Part shown: one piece after another, positions 55,522-63,258 of the stretch
Numbering within the stretch: position 1 is the first letter of the stretch
Layout of the letters: each line of letters opens with the position of its first letter
Source: Cellulomonas fimi ATCC 484
GTDB lineage: Bacteria; Actinomycetota; Actinomycetes; Actinomycetales; Cellulomonadaceae
Direction of reading: 5' to 3'
NCBI RefSeq assembly: GCF_000212695.1
Contig: NC_015514.1
Span: forward strand, 2,232,001-2,296,000
DNA length: 64,000 nt
Made by a program: the position numbers and the translations under genes
Notes under the pieces: model-generated
Databases searched by the model: none
Seen by the model: the letters and a program-made list of their open reading frames with translations, nothing else
Told to the model about the DNA's origin: nothing

Positions 55522-57443
55522 CTGCGCAGACGCGGGTGCCGCCTGCGTCGCTCCCGCGAGCGGGGTGTGCCGGGCGGCGCGGCGCCCAGCCGGGCCTGCT
55601 CGCGTGCGACCGCCGCGCCGGCGGCGGAGTCGACGCCTGCCAGCGTCGCGGCCATCTGCGTCGGACGCAGGGCGGCGACCGTCGCCAGCGCCTGCTCGGG
55701 CGGCGCCCCCGAGACGTCCGGCGGCGGCGCGGCGGGCGGATCCTCGACGGCCGCGCCGCCGCCCCCGCCGCCGCCGGACTCGGCGGGCTCCGGACCGGGC
55801 GCCGAGCCCTCCTCGACCTCGGCCTGCGCACCGGCCGCCACGGCCTCCTGCGCGGTCGAGGCATCGACCTCCGGGGCGCTCTCGGCCTCGTCGACAGCCT
55901 CGGCTGCGTCGGGCGCCGCGGCCGCGCCCTCGTCCCCCGCGACCGAGCCCACGTCCAGGCTCTCGGCCACGCCTGCCCCGGCACCGTCGGGAGCAGGCGG
56001 CTGCTCGGTCTCCGTCGGGCCAGAGGCCCCGGTCGACGCCTCCGGCTCCTCGACAGGCGCGGGCGTGCCGGCGTCCGGACCGGGGACCTCGGCGGGTGCC
56101 ACGTCGGCGGTCGCGGCGTCCTGCGCCGCCGTGTGCCCGGCCGCGTCGGGCGTCGCGGCGTCCGACCCACCAGCCTCCGGCTCCGCGGTCTCCGCGGCGT
56201 CCACGTCCTGCGCCCCGGCCGCACCGGCGACTCCCCCGGGGGGCGCCGGCGTGCCCGTGGCCGGCGCGACGTCGCCGTCGGACGACGGCCCGGCACCTGC
56301 CTGCGGCTCGGCGATCCCGCCTCCCGCCTGACCGTCGAGCGAGGCCAGCTCCTCGTCGCTCAGACCCGGCGGCGGGGGCGGCGGCCCACCGCCCTCGTCG
56401 CCCCCACCCGCGCCCCCGCCGACGTCGACGGACGGCGCCGCACCACCGGTCGTCGTTGGTCCGGCCTCGACCGCGGGGGCGGCCTCCGCCACGGGAGCCG
56501 GCGCGCCGGACGTCACGGTGCTGGCCGACCCGGCGGGCGCCGTGACAGGCGCCGGCCGCGGGGCGGGGCGCTGGTCCAGCGGGACCGCCGCGCGGTCCGC
56601 GCCGGCGGCGGTCGGCGGCACGGCCGTGGATCCGGCACGTGACTCCTGCCCCGACGAGGTGACCGCCTCGGGACGGCCACCGGGCGGCCCTGCTGCCTCG
56701 ACCGGTTCCGTGCCGGCGCCGGGAGGTGTGGCCGGGCCAGCCGGATCAGCGGTTCCCACGGCGGTGCCGCTCGTGGCGGGAGCACCGGCCTGACCGGCGC
56801 TTCCCGCGGCCGCCCCGGTCGTGGCGGGAGCACCGGGCACGTCGGTCACGGTCGCGTCGGTGGTGACCGTGGCGGACGCGGGCACGTCGGTCACGCTCGC
56901 GTCGGTGGTCGCCGTGGCTGACGCGGGCACGTCGGTCACGGCCGCGTCGGCGTCGGTGCTGACCGGGCCGGAGGACGCGGGCACGTCGGCGGTGACCGTG
57001 GCGGGGGGTGCGGGCACGGCCGGCGCCACGGCCGCGTCCGGCGCGGGAGGACCGGACCCCTGGTCCGCACCCGCGTCCGGCCCGCCCTGACCTCCCGCGG
57101 CCGCACCGGCGGCGCCCGCGGGCTGCGCGTCGGCGGTCACCGCGCCCGGGGTCTCGACGAGCGCGGCCTCCGTCTCGCTCAGCGCGCCGGCCGCGGCCGC
57201 GGCGGGTTCCGGAAGGACGTCTCGCCGCTCGGGGAGCCGCACGAGCCGGGACACAGCTGCGTTGCCCGCCTGCTGCTGCAGGCGCAGCACGAGCGCGCGC
57301 GGCACCCCGCCGCGCGCCTGCGTGGGGACGGCGACCAGCGGGACGGTCGCGTCGTGGTGACCGTCGCGCTCGACCGTGGACGCGCCCCGCCTGCCACGGT
57401 CGACGGCGTCGGCGGTCGAGCCGGTCTCGTGGGTGTGCGGCAC
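55362..57443 (-). CDS. Giant injection-system-associated protein, N-terminal part (ends after a frameshift)
   Basis: 693 aa as an open frame, but the segment past about 55572 is out of frame with the rest. Residues 51-68 read LVLRLQQQAGNAAVSRLV, the LQxxAGNxAVxxL element found near the N-terminus of proteins associated with contractile injection systems. The rest is an Ala/Pro/Val/Asp-rich disordered tract, with three 45-bp repeats (56836-56970), GLSDEELASLDGQAGGG and a long acidic stretch. Joining this frame by a -1 shift at the CCGCCCGG run gives EQARLGAAPP to RHTPLAGATQAAPASAQ and continues into the 51949-55521 piece. GTG at 57443 is favoured by a GGAGG site four bases upstream; ATG at 57650 is an alternative. 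Confidence 0.6.
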   Translation of the reverse strand: MPHTHETGSTADAVDRGRRGASTVERDGHHDATVPLVAVPTQARGGVPRALVLRLQQQAGNAAVSRLVRLPERRDVLPEPAAAAAGALSETEAALVETPGAVTADAQPAGAAGAAAGGQGGPDAGADQGSGPPAPDAAVAPAVPAPPATVTADVPASSGPVSTDADAAVTDVPASATATTDASVTDVPASATVTTDATVTDVPGAPATTGAAAGSAGQAGAPATSGTAVGTADPAGPATPPGAGTEPVEAAGPPGGRPEAVTSSGQESRAGSTAVPPTAAGADRAAVPLDQRPAPRPAPVTAPAGSASTVTSGAPAPVAEAAPAVEAGPTTTGGAAPSVDVGGGAGGGDEGGGPPPPPPGLSDEELASLDGQAGGGIAEPQAGAGPSSDGDVAPATGTPAPPGGVAGAAGAQDVDAAETAEPEAGGSDAATPDAAGHTAAQDAATADVAPAEVPGPDAGTPAPVEEPEASTGASGPTETEQPPAPDGAGAGVAESLDVGSVAGDEGAAAAPDAAEAVDEAESAPEVDASTAQEAVAAGAQAEVEEGSAPGPEPAESGGGGGGGAAVEDPPAAPPPDVSGAPPEQALATVAALRPTQMAATLAGVDSAAGAAVAREQARLGAAPPGTPRSRERRRRHPRLRRCRVAGRARPRGCGRSSRGRRAPPRSRARCRPRGRHPSRASPRHRCPRARRAA
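56836..56970 (-). repeat. 45-bp tandem repeat in the giant protein
   Basis: Copies begin at 56836, 56881 and 56926, each starting GGCACGTCGGTCACG on the plus strand and coding for ADVTDVPASAT-like units on the minus strand; a fourth diverged start lies at 56980. The third copy is interrupted at its end. Confidence 0.85.
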
Positions 57444-57585
57444 GGCGCCTCCGGCAGCAGGGATCTTCCCCAGTCTCGGACCGGCCGCCGCACCGTCGGC
57501 CGACGCCTGGGCGGCCGACGAGGCAGTGCGGCTGCCTGGAAGGGCAACGCGCGGGGCCGGCGCCCGGACGACGGACGGCCGGGCG

Positions 57586-57835
57586 TCAGGCGGGGCTCGC
57601 CGGCGCGTGCCCGGTGCCCGCGAGGGTGGCGGCGTCGCGGGCCAGCGCAAGGTGGGCCGCGGCGGCCCAGGTGTCCGCGCGGTCGCGCAGGCCGGTGCCG
57701 TGCACGGCGTCGACGTTCTCGGCGAAGCCGTGCGCCTAGCGCAGCCGTCGGCAGCCGGGCGGCCAGGTCGTCGGCGAGCGCGTGACGTCCGACGCGACGT
57801 CCTCCCGCACCGGCCGCAGCTAGGCCGTCGGTCAC
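57586..57835 (-). pseudogene. Short broken reading frame of unknown origin in the 57444-57875 gap
   Basis: GTG at 57835 opens MTDGLAAAGAGGRRVGRHALADDLAARLPTAALGA; a TAG interrupts the next frame near 57738, after which AHGFAENVDAVHGTGLRDRADTWAAAAHLALARDAATLAGTGHAPASPA runs to a TGA at 57588-57586 with consistent C/G at third positions. This looks coding-derived but I cannot assign a family. Otherwise the 432-base gap between the giant gene and the flavodoxin holds no recognisable gene. Confidence 0.3.
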
Positions 57836-57875
57836 GACCGGGGGGAGACGTGGCGCGCGGCGGGCGAGGCGGGGG

Positions 57876-58394
57876 TCAGGCGAGACGGGCGACGAGGCCC
57901 CGGCCCCACTCCCAGGCCTGCTCGAGCTCGGCGGGCGACGGGCCCGTCGACTCGCCCGTCACGAGGAATGTGCGGGCCGGTGCGACGAGCCGGCCCTCGA
58001 GCTCCTCGAGACGGCGCGCGATGACCGCGGCGGCCGAGCCGGCGTCCTGCGTGCCCCACGACGTGTCGAACGCGGCGACCGGGCGGCCCCGCACGACCGG
58101 GCCCGCGACCGTCAGCCAGTGGTCGAGGCCCGTGAGCGCGGACACCACGGTGCCGTGCGAGCGGGCGGTGGCACGCGTGCGTTCCGAGCTGAGCGTCCGC
58201 AGGTGCGTCGGGCCGCCGACCGCGAGCAGCAGCGCGTCCTCGACAGGCCACGCCTCGTGCTCGCCGGCGCCGACCATGCGCCCGACCTCGACGACGTCGA
58301 CGGGCAGCCCGCACGAGGCGATACCCGCGCCGATCGCCTCCGCCACCGCCTGGGTGCCGCCGAACATGGACTCGAACACCACCATCGCTGTCAT
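57876..58394 (-). CDS. Flavodoxin-family protein
   Basis: 172 aa. MTAMVVFESMFGGTQAVAEAIGAGIA holds the FMN-phosphate loop (SMFGGTQ in place of the classic T/SxTGxT), and LLLAVGGPTHLRTLSS and AAFDTSWGTQDAGSAA flank the isoalloxazine site. It should carry FMN and act as an electron carrier. ATG at 58394. Partner not adjacent. Confidence 0.85.
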   Translation of the reverse strand: MTAMVVFESMFGGTQAVAEAIGAGIASCGLPVDVVEVGRMVGAGEHEAWPVEDALLLAVGGPTHLRTLSSERTRATARSHGTVVSALTGLDHWLTVAGPVVRGRPVAAFDTSWGTQDAGSAAAVIARRLEELEGRLVAPARTFLVTGESTGPSPAELEQAWEWGRGLVARLA

Positions 58395-58454
58395 GACCCC
58401 ACCGTCCTCCGGGCACGGGCGCCGCGCCGGAGACGTTCGTCCCTGGTCACGACG

Positions 58455-60164
58455 TCACAGCGCGGCGAGCTCACGCTCCAGGTCGTCGAGGCCGAGCGAG
58501 CCCAGCCCGAGCGCGGCGGTGTGCCAGGCGCGCAGGTCGAACGTCTCGCCGGACGCCTCGCGGCGCTCGCGCGCCCGGCGCCGGCCGGACAGCCAGGCCC
58601 GCTCGCCGAGCTTGTAGCTGATGGCCTGGCCCGGCCAGCCGAGGTAGCGCTCGACCTCGCTGTGCACGAACGCGGCGGGCGAGCCGCTGCGCGCGGCGAA
58701 GAACTCCTCGCCGAGGTCGGCGGTCCACCGCTCCCCCGGGTGGAACCCGCGGGCCGCGGGGATCGGCAGGCCGAGGTGCATCCCGATGTCGATGACCACG
58801 CGCACCGCCCGCATGCGCTGCCCGTCGAGGTACCCGAGCCGCTCGCCCGGGGTGCGCAGGTACCCGAGCTCGTCCATGAGCCGCTCGGCGTACAGCGCCC
58901 AGCCCTCGGTCGTGGCGGGGATGGACCCGACGGACGTCTGGTAGACGGACAGGTCGCCCGAGCGGTGCGCCCACTGGCCGAGCTGCAGGTGGTGGCCGGG
59001 GACGCCCTCGTGGTACCAGGTGCTCACGAGGTCCCAGGTCGGGAACCGGTCGCGGCCGAGCGTCGGCAGCCACGTGCGGCCCGGGCGCGCGAAGTCGAGC
59101 GACGGGCGCGTGTAGTACGGCGCGGCCGCGGCGCCGGGCGGCGCGATCATCGCCTCGACACGGCGGACCGGCTCCGCGACGTCGACGACCGTGCCGTCGA
59201 GCTCGGCGATCGCGGTGTCCATCATCCGCTGCAGCCACGCGCGGACCTCCTCGACGCCCTCGACCACCTCCCCGTGCACGTCGAGGTGCGCGAGCGCCTC
59301 CTGCGGGGCCGCACCGGGCAGCACGCGGTCCGCCTCGGCGGCCATGTCGGCCTCGATCCGGGCGAGCTCGTCCCAGCCCCAGGCGTAGGCCTCGTGCGGG
59401 TCCAGGTCGGCGCCGGTGTGCAGACGGGCCGCGAGCAGGTAGCGCTCGGTGCCCACGGCGTCGGGCTCGTCGGCGACGGCGGGGAGGTACTGCGCGGCGA
59501 CCCACTCCCGCAGGTCGGCGACGCCGGACGCCGCCGTGCGGGCGGCCTCGTCGAGGCGCGTGCGCAGCGCACCCGGCAGGACCGCCTCGTCGGCACCCGC
59601 GACGAAGCCCGCGTGCCAGCCGCGCCCGTCGGCGGCGGCGAGCCACTCGTCGAGCTGGCCGACGACGGCCCGCGCCTGCCGCGGCGCGCTGCGCACACCG
59701 CGGCGCAGGCCCTCCGCGAGCGAGGCGCGGAAGCCCTCGGCCGCGGCCGGGACCTGCGCCATGCGGTCGGCCACCACGTCCCAGTCGTGCTCGGTCGCCG
59801 TCGGCATGAGCAGGAAGATCGACTGCAGCGCGTGCACCGGCGACGCGATCGGGCGCAACGCCGCGAGGTGCTCGCCCGCGTCGTGCACCGCGAGCTGCGC
59901 GGTGAGGCGCTCACGCAGGAGCGTCGCGCAGCGCCGGTCGTCGTCGTCGCGCACCGCGGCGGCGTCGAGGTCGGCCAGCACGCGCCGCGAGGCGTCCGCC
60001 TTCTCGTCCGCGGCCTGCGGCGACAGGTCCGGCATGCGGCGGTCGTCGGGCCGGGTGCCGAGCGCGGTGCCGACCGACGGGTCCAGGTCGGCGAGCGTGT
60101 CGACCCAGCGGTCGGCGACCTGACGGGCGGTGGGCACGGACGAGGGCGGCAGCGCGGGGACCAT
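58455..60164 (-). CDS. DUF885-family (metallopeptidase-like) protein
   Basis: 569 aa. WYHEGVPGHHLQLGQW (HExxxxHH-type, near residue 386), TEGWALYAERLMDEL and GYLDGQRMRAVRVVIDIGMH are hallmark blocks of DUF885, a zinc-peptidase-like fold with the glutamate zincin arrangement. No signal peptide; probably cytoplasmic. ATG at 60164 (MVPALPPSSVPTARQVADRWVD). Substrate unknown. Divergent from the phenylalanine hydroxylase gene. Confidence 0.88.
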   Translation of the reverse strand: MVPALPPSSVPTARQVADRWVDTLADLDPSVGTALGTRPDDRRMPDLSPQAADEKADASRRVLADLDAAAVRDDDDRRCATLLRERLTAQLAVHDAGEHLAALRPIASPVHALQSIFLLMPTATEHDWDVVADRMAQVPAAAEGFRASLAEGLRRGVRSAPRQARAVVGQLDEWLAAADGRGWHAGFVAGADEAVLPGALRTRLDEAARTAASGVADLREWVAAQYLPAVADEPDAVGTERYLLAARLHTGADLDPHEAYAWGWDELARIEADMAAEADRVLPGAAPQEALAHLDVHGEVVEGVEEVRAWLQRMMDTAIAELDGTVVDVAEPVRRVEAMIAPPGAAAAPYYTRPSLDFARPGRTWLPTLGRDRFPTWDLVSTWYHEGVPGHHLQLGQWAHRSGDLSVYQTSVGSIPATTEGWALYAERLMDELGYLRTPGERLGYLDGQRMRAVRVVIDIGMHLGLPIPAARGFHPGERWTADLGEEFFAARSGSPAAFVHSEVERYLGWPGQAISYKLGERAWLSGRRRARERREASGETFDLRAWHTAALGLGSLGLDDLERELAAL

Positions 60165-60242
60165 GACCGCACGGTAGCCCGCGCCGCCCACGGGGCCGTG
60201 CGGCACTCCCGCACGGGGGATGCGTCGGGCGCGCATCGGGCG

Positions 60243-60248
60243 TAGAAC
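60243..60248 (+). promoter_or_regulatory. -10 element of phenylalanine 4-monooxygenase, leaderless arrangement
   Basis: TAGAAC ends seven bases before the ATG at 60256 and there is no ribosome-binding site, so transcription probably begins at or next to the start codon. Confidence 0.45.
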
Positions 60249-60255
60249 GGGTCGC

Positions 60256-61143
60256 ATGTTCGAAGAGGGTCAGCTCTACGCCCCCGTCACCGCGGACGAG
60301 GAGGGCAGGGCCCGGGTGCACCTCGCGGACGACCACCCGGGCGCGAACGACGAGGAGTACCGGCGGCGGCGCGACGAGATCGCCGGTCCCGCGCTCGCGT
60401 GGCGGCCCGGCGAGCCCGTGCCCCGCGTCGCGTACACCGACAGCGAGAACGACATCTGGCGCACGGTGTGTCGCGAGCTCGCACCCAAGCACGAGCGGCT
60501 GGCGATCCGCGGCTACCTCGAGGGCAAGGAGGCCCTCGGCCTGCCGACGGACCACGTGCCGCAGCTCGACGAGGTGAGCGCGGGCCTCGAGCCGCTCAGC
60601 GGGTTCCGGCTGCACCCGGCCGCGGGGCTCGTGCCGCTCGACGTCTTCTACGGCTCGCTCGCCGACGGGGTGTTCCACTCGACGCAGTACCTGCGGCACC
60701 CGTCGCAGCCGCTGTACACGCCCGAGCCGGACATCATCCACGAGGTGGTCGGCCACGGGAACCTGCTCGCGAACCCGGCGATCGCGGAGGTCAAGCGGCG
60801 CGCGGGCGAGGCGGCGCGGCGGTGCGAGACGGCCGAGGGGCTGCAGTACGTGGCCGACGTCTTCTGGTTCACGATCGAGTTCGGCGTGATGTACGAGGAC
60901 GGCGAGCTGCGTGCCTACGGCGCCGGGCTGCTCTCGTCGTACGGCGAGATCGAGGAGTTCCGCGGCGCGGACATCCGGCCGGTCGACTTCCACCAGATGG
61001 CGACGCTCGCCTACGACATCAGCCACTACCAGCCCGTGCTGTTCGCGTGCGACGGCATGGGCGAGCTCACGGACCGCGTCGCGGGGTTCTTCGCCGAGTT
61101 CGACGACGAGACGCCCGCGCGCCTCGCGCACGCGACCGCCTGA
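60256..61143 (+). CDS. phhA: Phenylalanine 4-monooxygenase (pterin-dependent)
   Basis: 295 aa, normal for the bacterial enzyme. VWRTVCRELAPKHERLAIRGYLEG-type start, LVPLDVFYGSLADGVFHSTQYLRHPSQPLYTPEPDIIHEVVGHGNLLANP with the iron-binding HxxxH (IHEVVGH), and FWFTIEFGVMYEDGELRAYGAGLLSSYGEIEEF with the Glu ligand. It hydroxylates phenylalanine to tyrosine using tetrahydropterin and O2. ATG at 60256 is preceded by a -10-like TAGAAC at seven bases. Confidence 0.93.
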   Translation: MFEEGQLYAPVTADEEGRARVHLADDHPGANDEEYRRRRDEIAGPALAWRPGEPVPRVAYTDSENDIWRTVCRELAPKHERLAIRGYLEGKEALGLPTDHVPQLDEVSAGLEPLSGFRLHPAAGLVPLDVFYGSLADGVFHSTQYLRHPSQPLYTPEPDIIHEVVGHGNLLANPAIAEVKRRAGEAARRCETAEGLQYVADVFWFTIEFGVMYEDGELRAYGAGLLSSYGEIEEFRGADIRPVDFHQMATLAYDISHYQPVLFACDGMGELTDRVAGFFAEFDDETPARLAHATA

Positions 61144-61157
61144 CGGGCGTCCCCGGG

Positions 61158-63059
61158 TCAGTGCACCGGCACCTGGACGAGCAGGTGCCGGCGCAGGAAC
61201 GCGGCGAGCTCGTCGGTCGCGTCGAGCGGCAGCACGGCGGCGACGTACTGGTCGGGGCGCACGACGACCACGCACCCGTCGCGGTCGACGCCGCGCTCGG
61301 CGAAGACGTCGTGCTCGGGGTCGACGGCGAACACCTTCTCGTGGTCGACGAGCGCGAACGGGCCTGTGCGGGGCAGGAACACGGCGGGCACCGCCGCGAG
61401 GTCCACGTCGGTGTGCCGCTGCTGGTAGACCACCTTGACGTCCAGCACGCTGTCGCGCTGCGCGCCCGCCGGGGTGTGCGCGTGGACGGGCGAGTCGGCC
61501 GCACCGGCCATCCAGCGCGCCCAGGCGGCCAGCGCGGACGGCCGCCCCGCGGCGGGGCGGTCGGCGAACGCGTACACGCGCCAGCGGCCGTCGGCGCGGT
61601 GCTGGTGCCCGAGGTGCAGCGGGTTGGCGTCGGCGACGCGCACGACCGGCGCCGACTTGAACCGCTTGCCGACCGGGAAGCCGGTCGCGAGCCCCTGGTG
61701 CACGGGCTCGGCGACGACCATCGACGGCGGGTACTGCGTCATGAAGCCGAACAGGAACTCGGTCGTGCGGACGTAGAACGCGGCGAGCTCGGCCGGGTCG
61801 GCGAGCTCGTCGGGCTTCTTGGCCATGAGCGAGGACCACTGCCGGTCGAAGTCGATGAGGTCCTGCGCGATGACCTGCCGTTCCTGCGAGTACGTCGCGA
61901 GCAGGCTGTCCGGGCTGCGTCCCGACAGGACGTAGCCGAGCTTCCAGGCGAGGTTGAAGCCGTCCTGCATCGAGACGTTCATGCCCTGACCGGCCTTGGC
62001 GCTGTGCGTGTGGCACGCGTCGCCCGCGATGAACACGCGCGGCGTGCGGGTGCCGACCTCGTCGAGGGGCACGTCGTCGAACCGGTCGGTGACGCGGTGG
62101 CCGACCTCGTAGACGCTGTGCCACGCGACGTCCTTCACGTCGAGGGAGTAGGGCCGCAGGATTGCCTGCGCGTGGTCGACGATCTGCTCGATCGTCGTGG
62201 CGCGCACGGCGTCACGGGTCTCGGGGCGCACGTCGCCGAGGTCGACGTACATGCGGAACAGGTGCCCGCCCTCGCGCGGGATGAGCAGGATGCTGCCGCC
62301 CGCGCCGGACTGGATCGCGCACTTGAGCCGGATGTCGGGGAAGTCGGTCACGGCGAGCACGTCCATGACGCCCCACGCGTGGAACGCGCTGTCGCCGGTC
62401 TGGGTGCAGCCGATCGCGCGCCGCACGCCGCTGTGCGCGCCGTCCGCGCCGACCACGTACCGCGCCCGCACGACCTTCTCGCTCCCCGCGTCGGCGCCGC
62501 TCGTGCGCACGAGGCGCACCGTGACGGGGTGCCCGCCCTGGTCGGCGACCTCGAGGTCGCGGAACTCGTAGCCGTAGTCGGGACGCATGCGGGTCGGTGC
62601 GAACGCCATGAACTCGGCGAAGTAGTCGAGCACGCGCGCCTGGTTGACGATGAGGTGCGGGAACTCGCTGATGCCGGACGGGTCGTCGGGCGGGCGCTCG
62701 CCGCGCACGATGCGCGCAGGGTCGTCGGGGTCCGGGTGCCAGAAGCACATCTCGGTGATGCGGTACGCCTCCTCGGCGATGCGCCCCGCGAAGCCGAACG
62801 CCTGGAACGTCTCGACGCTGCGCGCCTGGATGCCGTCGGCCTGCCCGATCGCGAGCCGCTCGGGCCGGCGGTCGACGATGCGCGTGACGACGTCGGGGAA
62901 CTGCGAGAGCTGCGCGGCGGTGATCATGCCCGCGGGCCCCGTGCCGACGACGAGGACGTCGACCTCGTCGGGCAGCTCCTCGGGCCGGTCGAGGCCGACC
63001 CCGGCGGCGGGCTGGACCCGCGGGTCGCCCGAGACGTAGCCGTGGTGGTGGAACTGCAT
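61158..63059 (-). CDS. FAD-dependent aromatic monooxygenase, 3-hydroxybenzoate 4-/phenol 2-monooxygenase family
   Basis: 633 aa. FAD site DVLVVGTGPAGMITAAQLSQF (about 34-54), IVDRRPERLAIGQADGIQARSVETFQAFG, the DG motif VVGADGAHSGVRRAIG, and VFIAGDACHTHSAKAGQGMNVSMQDGFNLAWKL. The extra C-terminal thioredoxin-like domain (about 460-633) is that of phenol-hydroxylase-type enzymes such as MobA. It should hydroxylate a phenolic acid with NAD(P)H. GAGGAG precedes the ATG at 63059. Its substrate among hydroxybenzoates is not set by sequence alone. Confidence 0.9.
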   Translation of the reverse strand: MQFHHHGYVSGDPRVQPAAGVGLDRPEELPDEVDVLVVGTGPAGMITAAQLSQFPDVVTRIVDRRPERLAIGQADGIQARSVETFQAFGFAGRIAEEAYRITEMCFWHPDPDDPARIVRGERPPDDPSGISEFPHLIVNQARVLDYFAEFMAFAPTRMRPDYGYEFRDLEVADQGGHPVTVRLVRTSGADAGSEKVVRARYVVGADGAHSGVRRAIGCTQTGDSAFHAWGVMDVLAVTDFPDIRLKCAIQSGAGGSILLIPREGGHLFRMYVDLGDVRPETRDAVRATTIEQIVDHAQAILRPYSLDVKDVAWHSVYEVGHRVTDRFDDVPLDEVGTRTPRVFIAGDACHTHSAKAGQGMNVSMQDGFNLAWKLGYVLSGRSPDSLLATYSQERQVIAQDLIDFDRQWSSLMAKKPDELADPAELAAFYVRTTEFLFGFMTQYPPSMVVAEPVHQGLATGFPVGKRFKSAPVVRVADANPLHLGHQHRADGRWRVYAFADRPAAGRPSALAAWARWMAGAADSPVHAHTPAGAQRDSVLDVKVVYQQRHTDVDLAAVPAVFLPRTGPFALVDHEKVFAVDPEHDVFAERGVDRDGCVVVVRPDQYVAAVLPLDATDELAAFLRRHLLVQVPVH

Positions 63060-63136
63060 CGCGGACTCCTCGGACGTCGTTGTCGAGGCGGTGCTGGAGG
63101 TGCGCGCCGCGTGCGGCGACGTGCCCTCGTGCGGAT

Positions 63137-63144
63137 CGTATACG
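63137..63144. promoter_or_regulatory. Possible operator in the divergent monooxygenase/ThDP promoter region
   Basis: CGTATACG is an exact 8-base palindrome (with GATC/GCC to each side) in the 199-base gap between the monooxygenase and ThDP-enzyme starts. GTATAC cores occur in GntR-type sites; no regulator gene is in the window to support a specific one. Confidence 0.25.
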
Positions 63145-63258
63145 CCTGTGGCTAGGCTGCCGAGTGCGCGGCCCGACGTGGCGCCCGCACCCGGCAGCGC
63201 CGCCGGGGCGCGGCGACGGGACGCGGCACCACCGCCCGACGCACCGGGAAGGTCATCG

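Noticed and set aside
51986..56296. 1436-codon minus-strand frame across the giant gene
   Set aside because: It is the third frame of the giant-protein locus; Arg/Pro/Gly-rich without the coiled-coil or LQxxAGNxAV features seen in the two chosen frames.
53273..56545. 1090-codon plus-strand open frame opposite the giant gene
   Set aside because: Antisense of the repeated Ala-rich helices; the apparent Ala/Ser/Arg richness follows from GCC/GGC codons read backwards.
60399..63155. 918-codon plus-strand open frame
   Set aside because: Overlaps phenylalanine hydroxylase in another frame and runs antisense to the flavin monooxygenase; no family features.
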